In this document: piece by piece, positions 22,614 through 31,565 of the stretch
How the letters are laid out: each line of letters opens with the position of its first letter
How positions within the stretch are numbered: position 1 is the first letter of the stretch
Assembly: GCA_003648225.1 (NCBI GenBank)
Contig: QMOL01000001.1
Coordinates: 1 to 36,611 of the forward strand
Direction of reading: 5' to 3'
DNA length: 36,611 bases
Source of the DNA: Chlamydiota bacterium
GTDB taxonomy: Bacteria > Auribacterota > UBA3054 > B51-G9
Notes under the pieces: model-generated
Seen by the model: the letters and a program-made list of their open reading frames with translations, nothing else
Database searches by the model: none
Told to the model about the DNA's origin: nothing
Made by a program: the position numbers and the translations under genes

Positions 22614-24140
22614 TTACGGCATCGTTCTTGTTCTGTAATTTGGCGCTTCTTTAGAAATACGCACATCATGCGGGTGAGCTTCTGTTACGCCTGAAGCGGT
22701 AATACATTTGAATTTGCCGTTTTTCCTAAGTTTAGGAATTGTTTTTGTTCCATTATAACCCATTGAAGACCTAAGTCCGCCAATGAATTGCTGTACCACT
22801 CCGTCAACGCTGCCTGCATAAGGGACAAGACCTTCAATTCCTTCCGGAACGAGTTTATCTGATTGTTTAATATTGTGTTGAGAGTATCTTTCTCTTGAAC
22901 TTTCGGAAGTAAGCATAGCGCCGAGGCTTCCCATTCCGCGATAGACTACAAATTGTCTACCTTGATGAATAATTTTTTCGCCCGGACTTTCATCTGTTCC
23001 GGCAAGTACAGACCCCATCATAACCGACGTTGCGCCTGCAACGAGAGCTTTTGGCACATCGCCCGAGTGACGAATTCCGCCGTCGGAAATAATAGGAATT
23101 TCATCTTTGACTGCTTTAACTGCGTCATAAACGGCGGAAATTTGCGGGATTCCCACTCCCGTGATTACTCTTGTCGTACAAATCGAGCCCGGGCCTACGC
23201 CCACTTTTACTGCGTCTGCTCCCGCTTTCATAAGGTCTTTTGCTGCTTCACCTGTAGCGATATTTCCTGCTACAACATCAACATCGGGAAAATGTTTTTT
23301 CACCCATTTAACCATATCAATTACACCTTTAGAATGACCATGGGCCGTATCAATAACAAGAACATCTACATTCTCATCAACAAGCATTTTCACTCTCGCC
23401 TGGTCACGCGGCCCAATGGCGGCTGCAACTCTCAGCTGGTGATTTTCGTCTCTATTAATTAGCGGGTCAATTCCCTGAATGATATTACGAACATCTGTAT
23501 AGCTGTAAAGTCCTGTCAATTTACCCTGTTTAACGATAGGCAATTTACCGACTTTTTTTTCGGTCATAATCGCGAAAGCTTGATTAAGAGAGGTTGACAC
23601 GGGAGCGGTAATAACGTTTTTAGTCATTACATTTTTTAATATTACATTTGTTTTTTTCAAGAATTTCACATCGCGTGAGGTAATAATGCCGGTAAGTTTT
23701 CCTTTGTTATTAACGATTGGAAATCCCATAAAGGTATAACTTTTAACTTCCCTCATTTTCAGCATTTCATCAACAGTTTGATTTTCATTAAATACTATCG
23801 GGTCACTAATCAATCCATTAAGATAGTGTTTAACTTTAGCAACGTGTAAAGCCTGGGTTTCAGACGTTAAGCCACGATGAATAACACCTATTCCGCCAAG
23901 CATTGCCATAGCAATAGCCATTCTTGCTTCTGTAACGGTATCCATTGCCGCGCTTGCAAAAGGAACATTTAGTTTTACATTTCTTGTAAAACGAGTTTTG
24001 AGAGAAGTTTCCGATGGAAGGAAATCAGCATATTGTGTTATCAGAGTTACATCATCAAAAGTCAATGCGGTATTACCGATGCTTTTCATCAATTTATCAA
24101 CACTGGCATTCAGTGTTGTTTTTTTGTGTCGTTTTACCAT
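22614..24140 (-). CDS. guaB: inosine-5'-monophosphate dehydrogenase
   Basis: The 508-residue IMPDH oxidises IMP to XMP with NAD+, the committed step to GMP. The catalytic barrel is split by two CBS domains (about 111-220), which bind nucleotides for regulation. Catalytic Cys321 lies in GVGPGSICTTRVITGVG, the phosphate loop in DGGIRHSGDVPKALV, and the flap in RYSQ near residue 425. The ATG at 24140 is chosen because it gives the normal N-terminus (SIGNTALTFDDVTL at about 20). A longer frame from 24230 would overlap purD by about 50 bases. It lies 40 bases after purD, making a purine operon. No purine riboswitch or operator is visible upstream of the pair. Confidence 0.97.
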   Translation of the reverse strand: MVKRHKKTTLNASVDKLMKSIGNTALTFDDVTLITQYADFLPSETSLKTRFTRNVKLNVPFASAAMDTVTEARMAIAMAMLGGIGVIHRGLTSETQALHVAKVKHYLNGLISDPIVFNENQTVDEMLKMREVKSYTFMGFPIVNNKGKLTGIITSRDVKFLKKTNVILKNVMTKNVITAPVSTSLNQAFAIMTEKKVGKLPIVKQGKLTGLYSYTDVRNIIQGIDPLINRDENHQLRVAAAIGPRDQARVKMLVDENVDVLVIDTAHGHSKGVIDMVKWVKKHFPDVDVVAGNIATGEAAKDLMKAGADAVKVGVGPGSICTTRVITGVGIPQISAVYDAVKAVKDEIPIISDGGIRHSGDVPKALVAGATSVMMGSVLAGTDESPGEKIIHQGRQFVVYRGMGSLGAMLTSESSRERYSQHNIKQSDKLVPEGIEGLVPYAGSVDGVVQQFIGGLRSSMGYNGTKTIPKLRKNGKFKCITASGVTEAHPHDVRISKEAPNYRTRTMP

Positions 24141-24180
24141 TTTATGAATTTTGTTATTTATTGTAAGTTTAGCTTTTTCT

Positions 24181-25449
24181 CTAATTAAGTGCCTTTGCGC
24201 CAATATCCCATCGAAAATGCATCTGATCAAAATGAATTTTTTCTACTGCTTGATACGCCGTTTCTATCGCATCGGATAAATTATCACCTAATGCTGTAAC
24301 ACCAAGTACCCGCCCGCCGTTTGTTACAAGTTCTCCGTGTCGTAAATCGGTACCGGAATGAAAAATGATTACGTCTTTATTTTTTTCAGCATCTTCAATT
24401 CCTGTGATCTGCAAATGTTTATGATATTTCCCGGGATAACCGCCTGAAGCCATAACTACGCATACGGCAGGTCGATTGTCCCACTTTAATTCTATTGAAC
24501 TCAACTTTCCGGTTGCCGTAGCCAGACACAAATCAACAAAATCAGTTTTTAATCTCGGAAGAACAGCTTGGGTTTCCGGATCTCCAAAGCGAACATTAAA
24601 TTCCAGCACGTTAATTTTAGCGTCTTGAATCATCAATCCGGCATAAAGCACGCCATGGAAATCCATACCTTCCGCTTTCAAGCCATCGAGGGCTGGCTTC
24701 AGAACTTTTCTATTTATTTTTTCCATAACTCCGGGTGTAACGACCGGCGCCGGAGAATAAGCTCCCATTCCGCCTGTATTTGGTCCTCGGTCACCATCAT
24801 AAGCGGCTTTGTGGTCCTGCGATGTTTCAAGCGGAACAATAATTTTTCCATCGGTTAAAGCGAGAATTGATGCTTCTTCACCGTAAAGCATATCTTCGAT
24901 AAGAAGCTGCCTACCCGCGTCACCGAATGTTTTATCTTCCATTATAAGTTTGACGGCTTGTTTCGCCTCTTCATTCGATTTACAAACTATAACACCTTTT
25001 CCCGCGGCGAGACCATCTGCTTTTACAACGAGTGGTATATTTTTTTCATTGATATAATCCAAAGCTTTTTTCTGATTGTCAAAGCATTTGAAATTCGCGG
25101 TTGGGATACCATATTTTTGCATAAACCGCTTTGCGAAAACTTTTGATCCTTCAAGTTGAGCTCCTTTTTTATCGGGCCCGAAGATTTGTAAATTTCTATT
25201 GTGAAATTCATTAACAATCCCCGCGCAAAGCGGTACTTCAGGCCCAACAATCGTCAGACCAATATTATTCTCTTCAGCAAATTTGGCGAGAGCAGAATAA
25301 TCGTCCGCGGGCACGGGAACAGGTTCACAGATGTTTAATATCCCCGCGTTACCGGGAGTGCAGAAGATTTTTTTTACACGAATTGATTTTTTCACTTTGT
25401 ATGCAATAGCATGTTCTCGTCCGCCACTTCCGATAATTAATACATTCAT
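24181..25449 (-). CDS. purD: phosphoribosylamine-glycine ligase (GAR synthetase)
   Basis: The 422-residue ATP-grasp enzyme joins phosphoribosylamine and glycine in the second step of purine synthesis. GSGGREHAI opens the N-domain (7-15), the ATP-grasp part has KADGLAAGKGVIV (about 142-154) and GPNTGGMGAYSP (about 213-224), and LEFNVRFGDPE (about 271-281) is the metal-binding segment. Length is normal. guaB follows 40 bases later. A TATAAT box on the - strand at 25513-25508 could serve as its -10, but no good -35 is seen. Confidence 0.97.
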   Translation of the reverse strand: MNVLIIGSGGREHAIAYKVKKSIRVKKIFCTPGNAGILNICEPVPVPADDYSALAKFAEENNIGLTIVGPEVPLCAGIVNEFHNRNLQIFGPDKKGAQLEGSKVFAKRFMQKYGIPTANFKCFDNQKKALDYINEKNIPLVVKADGLAAGKGVIVCKSNEEAKQAVKLIMEDKTFGDAGRQLLIEDMLYGEEASILALTDGKIIVPLETSQDHKAAYDGDRGPNTGGMGAYSPAPVVTPGVMEKINRKVLKPALDGLKAEGMDFHGVLYAGLMIQDAKINVLEFNVRFGDPETQAVLPRLKTDFVDLCLATATGKLSSIELKWDNRPAVCVVMASGGYPGKYHKHLQITGIEDAEKNKDVIIFHSGTDLRHGELVTNGGRVLGVTALGDNLSDAIETAYQAVEKIHFDQMHFRWDIGAKALN

Positions 25450-25557
25450 AATAAGAAATAGTTAGTAAGTTACATAGAAAAATAAATTATTTTACATATT
25501 AGTATTTATTATACAATAAATTAAAGAAAATATCTACAACATTTGAAAATCCTTTTT

Positions 25558-25566
25558 TGGTATAAT
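25558..25566 (+). promoter_or_regulatory. extended -10 promoter candidate for the DUF4139 gene
   Basis: TGG plus TATAAT within TTTTTTGGTATAATAT. No good -35 box is present at the right distance. The predicted start near 25573 leaves a leader of about 80 bases before the ATG at 25655. Confidence 0.55.
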
Positions 25567-25654
25567 ATGTAGAGTACTTATGCCACATAAGAAATCCTAC
25601 TACGGCGGACTTTCAGCACAAGAACACATAAATAAATAAACCCAGAGGCAAAAA

Positions 25655-27115
25655 ATGAAAAAATTCGCATTATTATCCCTTTCGGCGATTCTTCTCGTTA
25701 GCACCTGTAACGCCAACACTTCCACCGAAACAAAAAGCAAAGGCAGCAGCATTTCTTCTGCTGCATCAACACTTGCTGACCAGAAAAAAATTGCTGTTAC
25801 AATATATAATTCAGGTTTTGGTGTCATACGCGATGAACGCGAAATGACTCTGCCGACAGGAATTGTTGATTTAAAATTTATGGAAGTAGCAAGTCAAATC
25901 CAGCCGGAAACTGTTCAGATCGACCCGATAACCGCCGGGAATAAATTAACAGTTCTTGAACAAAATTATGAATATGATTTAATGTCACCGGCTAAACTGA
26001 TGGAAAAATATGTCGGTAAAAAAGTTACCCTTATACAAAGAAATGATTTTAAAGGATCACGAATCAATGTCAGTGCTACTTTAATAAGTTACAACAATCG
26101 GCAACCGATTTATAAAATCGGAAATAAAATTGTTATAAACCGCGGAATGGAAGAAGTTGAACTACCGACGATCCCGGAAAATCTTGTTTCCGAGCCGACA
26201 CTAATCTGGAAACTTGATAATCTTTTCCCGAAGAAACAGGAAATTGTCGCAAATTATATGACGCGGGGAATGAGATGGAATGCCGATTACGTTGCAGTGT
26301 TGTCTGCAAACGACAAAAAATGCGGATTGAACGGTTGGGTGACAATTGATAATAATTGCGGCGCGACATTCAAAAACGCCCAACTGAAACTTGTTGCCGG
26401 AGATGTGCAAAGAGTAATGCAGGCAGGAGGTGGACCGATGTCTAACATGATGACAATGGATTATTCACGCAAATCCAAAAAAAGTTTTAAAGAAGAAAGT
26501 TTGTTCGAATATCATATGTACACACTTGACCGCCCGACAACATTAAAACAAAATCAGAAAAAACAAATTTCTTTGCTTGAGGCGCACGGGATTGATATTA
26601 CGAAGATTTACCGCTGTATCGGTCAGAATTATTTTTACAGAAACCGTCGCGGTGATATGATTAAAAACATAAAGATCGGTGTGTTCATTTCATTTATGAA
26701 CAGCAAGACTAATAACCTCGGCATTCCGCTGCCAAAAGGCACTGTAAGAGTTTATAAAGCCGATTCCTCAGGTAATAATCAGTTCGTCGGTGAAGATAGA
26801 ATTGACCATACACCGAAAAACGAAAAGATTGAAGTTAAGCTTGGTGATGCTTTTGACATCATTTCCGAACGCAGACAAACTTCCTGGAAAAAAATTGGAG
26901 ATAACACTTATGATACAGGCTGGGAAATCAAAATCAGAAATCATAAAAATGAAGATATTGTGGTAAATGTTGTTGAACCGTTCGGATGCGATTGGCAGAT
27001 TTTAAAGAGCTCGCAAAAATATGAAAAAAAAGACGCGTTTACCGCTGTTTTTAAAGTTCCGGTCAAGAAAAATTCGGAAACTGTACTAACTTACAATGCA
27101 AGATTAAAATGGTGA
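25655..27115 (+). CDS. exported DUF4139 domain protein
   Basis: The 486-residue product has a signal peptide (about 1-20, ending TCNA). The sequence then follows DUF4139 proteins: VTIYNSGFGVIRDEREMTLPTG (about 48-70), where the N-terminal strand motif is typical, a KVTLIQRNDF segment, then NYMTRGMRWNADYVAVLSANDKKCGLNGWVTIDNNCGATFKNAQLKLVAGDV (about 204-253), the family's most conserved part. The C-terminal half is beta-rich (KIEVKLGDAFDI, WEIKIRNHKNEDIVVNVVEP). The function of DUF4139 is unknown; relatives include mucoidy-inhibitor-like proteins. It is transcribed away from purD and stands alone. Confidence 0.88.
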   Translation: MKKFALLSLSAILLVSTCNANTSTETKSKGSSISSAASTLADQKKIAVTIYNSGFGVIRDEREMTLPTGIVDLKFMEVASQIQPETVQIDPITAGNKLTVLEQNYEYDLMSPAKLMEKYVGKKVTLIQRNDFKGSRINVSATLISYNNRQPIYKIGNKIVINRGMEEVELPTIPENLVSEPTLIWKLDNLFPKKQEIVANYMTRGMRWNADYVAVLSANDKKCGLNGWVTIDNNCGATFKNAQLKLVAGDVQRVMQAGGGPMSNMMTMDYSRKSKKSFKEESLFEYHMYTLDRPTTLKQNQKKQISLLEAHGIDITKIYRCIGQNYFYRNRRGDMIKNIKIGVFISFMNSKTNNLGIPLPKGTVRVYKADSSGNNQFVGEDRIDHTPKNEKIEVKLGDAFDIISERRQTSWKKIGDNTYDTGWEIKIRNHKNEDIVVNVVEPFGCDWQILKSSQKYEKKDAFTAVFKVPVKKNSETVLTYNARLKW

Positions 27116-27153
27116 CACGAATCCTCCGAAAATTTCAACCACGAAAAAATTAA

Positions 27154-27183
27154 CCACTAATGAACACTAATGCACACTAATGA
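27154..27183. repeat. three tandem 10-base units (ACACTAATGA-like)
   Basis: CCACTAATGA, ACACTAATGC and ACACTAATGA lie head to tail in the gap after the DUF4139 gene. An ACACGAAT block at 27113-27120 nearby echoes the ACACGAATTT pair at 17004-17023. Confidence 0.75.
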
Positions 27184-27267
27184 ATAAAAAGAGACCAAAA
27201 AACATAATTTATAAGTCTTTGTAATTTAATATAAAAGTTGAAATTGAAATTGACATCTGAAATTAAT

Positions 27268-27357
27268 TGTCTGTTTTGTCCGTTTTGTCCGTTTTGTCCG
27301 TTTTGTCCGTTTGGTCCGTTTGGTCTGTTTGGTCCGTTTGGTCTGTTTGGTCCGTTT
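27268..27357. repeat. ten tandem 9-base units before lipA
   Basis: Ten contiguous nonamers of the form (T/G)GTC(C/T)GTTT fill 90 bases. The first five begin with T and the last five with G, and C/T varies at position 5, so units have diverged by point changes with spacing kept. The array ends 16 bases before the lipA ATG and must lie in its leader or promoter region. The open frame through it (Cys-Pro-Phe then Gly-Pro-Phe repeats) is a by-product of the unit length. Confidence 0.92.
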
Positions 27358-27373
27358 AACTTATTAAAAAAAT

Positions 27374-28234
27374 ATGAAAAAGAAAAGAGCTACATTACCA
27401 AGAATAAGAATTCCCGCTAAAGCATCTATTGATAAAACTCACGATTTGCTGAAATCGTTGAATCTTCATACAGTTTGTCAGGAAGCCGGCTGTCCGAACA
27501 GATGGGAATGCTTTAGCGACAACACCGCCACATTTCTAATCCTCGGAAATATATGCACACGCAACTGTAAATTTTGCGGTGTGACTACCGGAGTGCCTTT
27601 GCCGCCAGACTTAGATGAACCCGAGCGGGTTGCCGAAGCGGCATCAAAACTCGGATTAAAATATGTTGTTGTTACAACTGTCACGCGTGATGATTTGCCC
27701 GATGGCGGCGCGGAACAATTTGCAAAGATAATCCGTGCGATAAGAAGAAAAATTCCTGACGCGGGAATTGAAGTTCTTACTTCTGATTTCGATGGAAATA
27801 TTGAAGCTTTGGAAAAGGTCCTTTCCGAAAAGCCATCTGTTTTTAATCATAATGTTGAAACTGTTGAGAGATTAACTCCGCAATTGAGAAGCAGAGCTTC
27901 ATACTTGAGATCACTTGCGGTGCTTGATCACGCCGCAAAATTCTCACCTGATATTCCGACTAAAAGCGGTTTAATGGTCGGCGTCGGCGAAACAGCAGAT
28001 GAAGTTAAAAAAACTTTACAGGATTTAAGAAAAGTTAATTGTAAAATAATAACTATCGGACAATATCTCGCGCCCTCTGAAAATCATTTTCAAGTTCAAG
28101 AATTTGTTGATGAAAAAACTTTTGAACTTTATAAAAATATTGCAGAAAATATCGGCTTTTCAGCTGTCGCTTCCGGCGCGCTTGTTCGCAGTTCATATCA
28201 CGCGTCACAATGCTATGAAAAAGCGGTTAATTAA
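27374..28234 (+). CDS. lipA: lipoyl synthase
   Basis: The 286-residue radical-SAM enzyme inserts two sulfur atoms into protein-bound octanoyl chains, making the lipoyl cofactor of 2-oxoacid dehydrogenases and the glycine cleavage system. Both iron-sulfur cluster sites are present: C35, C40 and C46 (CQEAGCPNRWEC, the sacrificial cluster) and C61-x3-C65-x2-C68 (CTRNCKFC, the SAM cluster). The C-terminal RSSYHA supplies the serine ligand. No lipB was seen nearby. There is no Shine-Dalgarno site; the ATG lies 16 bases after the end of the 9-base tandem array. Confidence 0.97.
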   Translation: MKKKRATLPRIRIPAKASIDKTHDLLKSLNLHTVCQEAGCPNRWECFSDNTATFLILGNICTRNCKFCGVTTGVPLPPDLDEPERVAEAASKLGLKYVVVTTVTRDDLPDGGAEQFAKIIRAIRRKIPDAGIEVLTSDFDGNIEALEKVLSEKPSVFNHNVETVERLTPQLRSRASYLRSLAVLDHAAKFSPDIPTKSGLMVGVGETADEVKKTLQDLRKVNCKIITIGQYLAPSENHFQVQEFVDEKTFELYKNIAENIGFSAVASGALVRSSYHASQCYEKAVN

Positions 28235-28303
28235 TCCAATTGAATATCCAAGAACCAACACGGAACACCCAATTATGAAGTTAATCCAACAATCCAACAA
28301 GCC
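28235..28303. repeat. degenerate repeat-like spacer
   Basis: The 69-base gap between lipA and the zinc-ribbon gene is made of loosely repeated AATCCAA, ATATCCAA and AACAC blocks, ending in AATCCAACAATCCAAC before the ATG. It is similar in style to other tandem tracts of the window but too diverged to define a unit. No promoter or terminator is visible. Confidence 0.45.
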
Positions 28304-28642
28304 ATGAATGATACATCTTCTTCCTCCCATCTCGCCGTTATGTTTGTCGGCGGACTTGATGACTGCAAATACACAATAGAAATTCTTGACAAGCTCGGAT
28401 TTCCAAGCGCGTTGGACGTTGCGGAAAAGATGGGGCAGCAATATGCAAACCGAGGCTACTATATCGTGACTATGCCGGAAGAAAACGCGGAACAGGCAAA
28501 ACGACTTATGGAACAGAAAATCCGTGAAGATCTTGAAATCAACAATTCCCCTGAAGAATTTGAAAATAAATGTCCGGCATGCGGTGCCGAATTATCGGCT
28601 GACCACACTGAATGTCCTGACTGCGGGTTAAATTTTGGATAA
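28304..28642 (+). CDS. small protein with C-terminal zinc ribbon, possibly DUF2007-like
   Basis: The 112-residue product has an N-terminal alpha/beta part (about 9-75: LAVMFVGGLDDCKYTIEILDKLG and YYIVTMPEENAEQAKRLME). It ends in a zinc ribbon with C90-x2-C93 and C104-x2-C107 (CPAC, CPDC). The front part resembles DUF2007, a ferredoxin-like fold seen in putative signal-transducing proteins that often carry zinc ribbons. No signal peptide. It lies 5 bases before the next gene, so the two are probably co-transcribed. Function unknown. Confidence 0.7.
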   Translation: MNDTSSSSHLAVMFVGGLDDCKYTIEILDKLGFPSALDVAEKMGQQYANRGYYIVTMPEENAEQAKRLMEQKIREDLEINNSPEEFENKCPACGAELSADHTECPDCGLNFG

Positions 28643-28647
28643 AATTT

Positions 28648-30009
28648 ATGAAAACTACAAAAATTATCAGAATATTTTTAATAATTCTGATCTTAATAAT
28701 CTTAGCAGTTAAAGCATTTAAAACACTTAAACTTCGCTCTGAAGCAAAACCGGAGAGAAATTTACCTGATAAAAAATATCTCGTATTTGAAATGACTAAT
28801 GTTGCTGATCTTGAACCCGCAATTAAAAAATTAGTCAAAATCCTCGATCCAAATAACAATCGCTCAAAACGAATGTTCGGCTTCGGCGTTAATTGTATTC
28901 CTTTGCTGTCCCGCTCAATTTCTAATTTGCAAAACAAAATAAATAACGGATTTGACCTTGCCGAAAAATATGACGTTCCTGTCTTTTTTCATATTGATCC
29001 AATGTATGGTTTCGGTTCAATACCGCAACCTTTAAAAGAAAAAGCTCCGGAAATTGAATATTGGAAACATCCCAAAATGTGCGAATGGGTGAATTTCCCG
29101 ACTAACGGACAATCTCACGGTAAAGTTCCGCGTTCATGGATTAATTGGGGAAGTTGGCTTGTTACCGCGTCTGCGAATCCATGTTTTGAGTCACCTCATT
29201 TTAAAAAATTTGTGACGGCGCAACTAAAAAACGGCATTGCAAAAGTTATTACAAAACGTTTGAAAAAATTAAGAAAAGAAAAGAAAGAGTATTTGTTTAT
29301 AGGATTGAATATCGGCTGGGAAACTCACCTTATTAACAATCGGAAATGCTTAACCGAAAAACAATCCATCGTTTGTATGTATGATACAAACATGGTGATG
29401 CAAAAATGGGAAACGGCACAATCGGGTTACGCGGCACTGCATTACAAAGGATGGAACGAAAAAAAATTAATTGCCGAAGCAAAAAAACAGAACATTTCGA
29501 AAGAAAAATTGTTTTATGATTTTTGCGGACAAATTGTTCATGATTATCTTGAACTTCTCGCTAAAAGCGCTTATGAAGCCGGACTCCCGACCGATAAGAT
29601 TTACACGCATATTGTTGCCGTTCAATCGGTTGAAACAAATACTGTAAATACAGATTTTCCACCAATATGGGCGGCGGTAAACGATTACAGCATACCAGGG
29701 TTTACACTTTGCAACGAAAGCGGAGCAACTTATGACATTAAAGAATTAAAAAAACTAATTAAGAACGCTGACCCAAAGAAAGATAAATTTGCAGCAATTG
29801 AAACATATCTTTCGCATCACAAAACGGAAAAAAGGTTTACTGATTATATGAATGAAGTTTTTCAAGAAGACAATCCAATAATGGTAATCTACGGCGCACT
29901 ACAAAACGATAACCATGGAATAAATCCTAAACCCGCGAACGAGACAAAAGCGATCATTAATTGGTTAAGGCCACCCGCAAAGCGGTATGAAATGACAGGG
30001 AAACAATAA
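28648..30009 (+). CDS. membrane-anchored glycosidase-like protein
   Basis: The 453-residue product has a single N-terminal anchor (about 6-23) and a large outside domain. The order of segments suggests a TIM barrel: VPVFFHIDPMYGF, then YLFIGLNIGWETHL with E225 at a strand end, then KIYTHIVAVQ, IPGFTLCNESGAT and FAAIETYLSHH with E385 at a later strand end. Paired glutamates after strands 4 and 7 are the pattern of retaining clan-A glycosidases (GH42 or GH14 style), but no specific family was recognised. It is therefore named by shape only. It follows the zinc-ribbon gene by 5 bases and converges on alr. Confidence 0.5.
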   Translation: MKTTKIIRIFLIILILIILAVKAFKTLKLRSEAKPERNLPDKKYLVFEMTNVADLEPAIKKLVKILDPNNNRSKRMFGFGVNCIPLLSRSISNLQNKINNGFDLAEKYDVPVFFHIDPMYGFGSIPQPLKEKAPEIEYWKHPKMCEWVNFPTNGQSHGKVPRSWINWGSWLVTASANPCFESPHFKKFVTAQLKNGIAKVITKRLKKLRKEKKEYLFIGLNIGWETHLINNRKCLTEKQSIVCMYDTNMVMQKWETAQSGYAALHYKGWNEKKLIAEAKKQNISKEKLFYDFCGQIVHDYLELLAKSAYEAGLPTDKIYTHIVAVQSVETNTVNTDFPPIWAAVNDYSIPGFTLCNESGATYDIKELKKLIKNADPKKDKFAAIETYLSHHKTEKRFTDYMNEVFQEDNPIMVIYGALQNDNHGINPKPANETKAIINWLRPPAKRYEMTGKQ

Positions 30010-30030
30010 TAAGTGTTAAAAATGCGATAT

Positions 30031-30059
30031 AATTTCCCGTTATATTCTTTCGGGGAATT
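30031..30059. terminator. possible terminator between convergent genes
   Basis: AATTTCCCG (30031-30039) can pair with CGGGGAATT (30051-30059), with one G-T wobble and an 11-base loop. It lies between the convergent 453-residue gene and alr. The stem is weak and lacks a long T-run. Confidence 0.35.
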
Positions 30060-30074
30060 TAAATCTTAGTGGAC

Positions 30075-31259
30075 TCATCTCAAAATATTTCTTGCCATCA
30101 TACCAAAATTTGAAAAAACATATTTGTGCACCCGTTCTCCGTTAAACATATATCGCCGCTCAACTCTATCGGAAATCAAAGTGAATATTTCATAAGGAAT
30201 TGTGTTCATTTTCTCGGCAACATCCTGAACAGTAATTTTGTTTAGTCCCTGTTTTCCCATTAAAACCACTTCATCGCCGACACTAATACTGTTATGGAGA
30301 CCTATGTCAACTGTGGTCTGATCCATGCTTATTCTTCCTACGACAGGATATTTGTCGCCGCGAATTAAAACCTGCGCTTTATTACTCAATGCGCGTAAGA
30401 AACCGTCACCATAACCAACTTCTATGGTCGCCATTTTCGTTCGTTTATCTGCTATAAAAGTTGAGCCATAACCGATTGACTGACCCGGAAAAACTTCTTT
30501 AATAAAAGTAACACTTGTTTTCCATGTCAGCATAGATTTTGTGCGAACACCTTTTCTAACCTTCCCATCAACCGGCGGAAGTCCTCCGTAAAGTAAAATT
30601 CCCGGGCGCACCATATCAAAGTCTGAGTGAGCGATATTTAAAAGTCCTCCACTATTTGAAATATGTTTTAATGGAATATTAACATCTCTTTCCCTCAGAA
30701 ATTTACTCACTCGTTTAAATCTGTCAATCTGGCCTATAGCGCTGCGAATATCATCTTCATCAGCGCCGGCGTAATGACTCATCAAGCCTTCGATTTCGAG
30801 GTTAGTCAATTGAGTTGTTTTAAAAATATCATTAAGGTTTTTTTCTGAATTAAAACCGATTCTTCCCATTCCGGTGTCAATTTTAATATGACATTTAAGT
30901 TTTACATGCATCGCGCGAGCAGATTCATTTAACTTTAACGCGTTTTCTAAATCAACTATTATCGGTGTAATTTCATGAATAGATAACGCTTTAACATCGC
31001 TTGCCTCACACGGACCGAGAACTAAGATCCTTGCTTCAGGTACATACGATTTAATTTCCAACGCTTCTCTTAATGTCGCAAGGCCAAGCCAGTCAATTCC
31101 AAATTCATGTGCCGCTTTTGCCATTGGCTCAAGCCCGTGCCCGTAAGCGTTTGCTTTCAGAGGCAGTAAAAGTTTACAGTTATGCGGAATATTTTCGCGA
31201 ATAATATTAATATTTTCGCGCAAATTATTTAGATTTATTTCTACCCAGGAGTAATACAT
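30075..31259 (-). CDS. alr: alanine racemase
   Basis: The 394-residue PLP enzyme interconverts L- and D-alanine for peptidoglycan. The PLP lysine is K35 in LLPLKANAYGHG, and the catalytic tyrosine is Y264 in GQSIGYGSTF. Other family segments include KIDTGMGRIGF (126-136), RPGILLYGG (218-226) and GRISMDQTTVDI. Length is slightly above the usual 360-380. The presence of alr supports a D-Ala-containing cell wall or precursor pathway in this organism. It lies 306 bases downstream of mpg across a repeat-rich gap, and three 8-base repeats abut its start codon. Confidence 0.96.
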   Translation of the reverse strand: MYYSWVEINLNNLRENINIIRENIPHNCKLLLPLKANAYGHGLEPMAKAAHEFGIDWLGLATLREALEIKSYVPEARILVLGPCEASDVKALSIHEITPIIVDLENALKLNESARAMHVKLKCHIKIDTGMGRIGFNSEKNLNDIFKTTQLTNLEIEGLMSHYAGADEDDIRSAIGQIDRFKRVSKFLRERDVNIPLKHISNSGGLLNIAHSDFDMVRPGILLYGGLPPVDGKVRKGVRTKSMLTWKTSVTFIKEVFPGQSIGYGSTFIADKRTKMATIEVGYGDGFLRALSNKAQVLIRGDKYPVVGRISMDQTTVDIGLHNSISVGDEVVLMGKQGLNKITVQDVAEKMNTIPYEIFTLISDRVERRYMFNGERVHKYVFSNFGMMARNILR

Positions 31260-31565
31260 TTTAGATTAGTGGATTAGTGGATTAGTAGAAAAATTAAATA
31301 CTCAATAATCAATACACCACAGGCGCACTTTTAAAGCAGAAATGAGCAACGTAAAAGTAAAAAAGTGATTTCTTAACTTGAATATTGAAAATTTCTTGTT
31401 GAATATTGAATATTGTATTCGATGTTTTAATTTCTAATTGCTCTAATTTCTAAGGAAATCCCAATAATCCAATAAGAAGCAATGAACAAATTGGTTTTTT
31501 CTTACTTTGATTCTTTTTTAGGTCAATTAAAAATTAGGTTAATTAAGTTAATTAGGTCAATTAGA
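31260..31565. other. repeat-rich intergenic region between alr and mpg
   Basis: No credible gene is seen. The region starts with three GGATTAGT-like octamers (31263-31286). It contains TTGAATATTGA-type blocks at about 31378-31420 (TTGAATATTG appears three times) and TCTAATT-type blocks (about 31432-31455). It ends in the 9-base tandem at 31518-31569. The alr promoter must lie in it unless mpg and alr are co-transcribed. Confidence 0.6.
31263..31286. repeat. three tandem 8-base units (GGATTAGT)
   Basis: AGATTAGT, GGATTAGT and GGATTAGT are contiguous. The array starts 4 bases upstream of the alr start codon, occupying the place where a ribosome site would be expected. Confidence 0.75.

Noticed and set aside
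22953..23462. 169-codon + strand ORF
   Set aside because: It is antisense to the strongly conserved guaB gene, Cys/Arg/His-rich and without family features: a shadow.
24141..24230. Upstream 30 codons of the guaB frame
   Set aside because: They overlap the end of purD and precede the normal IMPDH N-terminus; the ATG at 24140 was used.
25450..25557. Purine riboswitch upstream of purD
   Set aside because: The leader is AT-rich with no conserved purine aptamer core or paired stems that I could find.
27268..27357. CRISPR array
   Set aside because: Units are 9 bases with no spacers, so this is a simple tandem repeat. No cas genes are near.
27238..27420. 60-codon ORF with CPF/GPF repeats
   Set aside because: It is a direct reading of the 9-base tandem array and overlaps lipA out of frame; it has no ribosome site.
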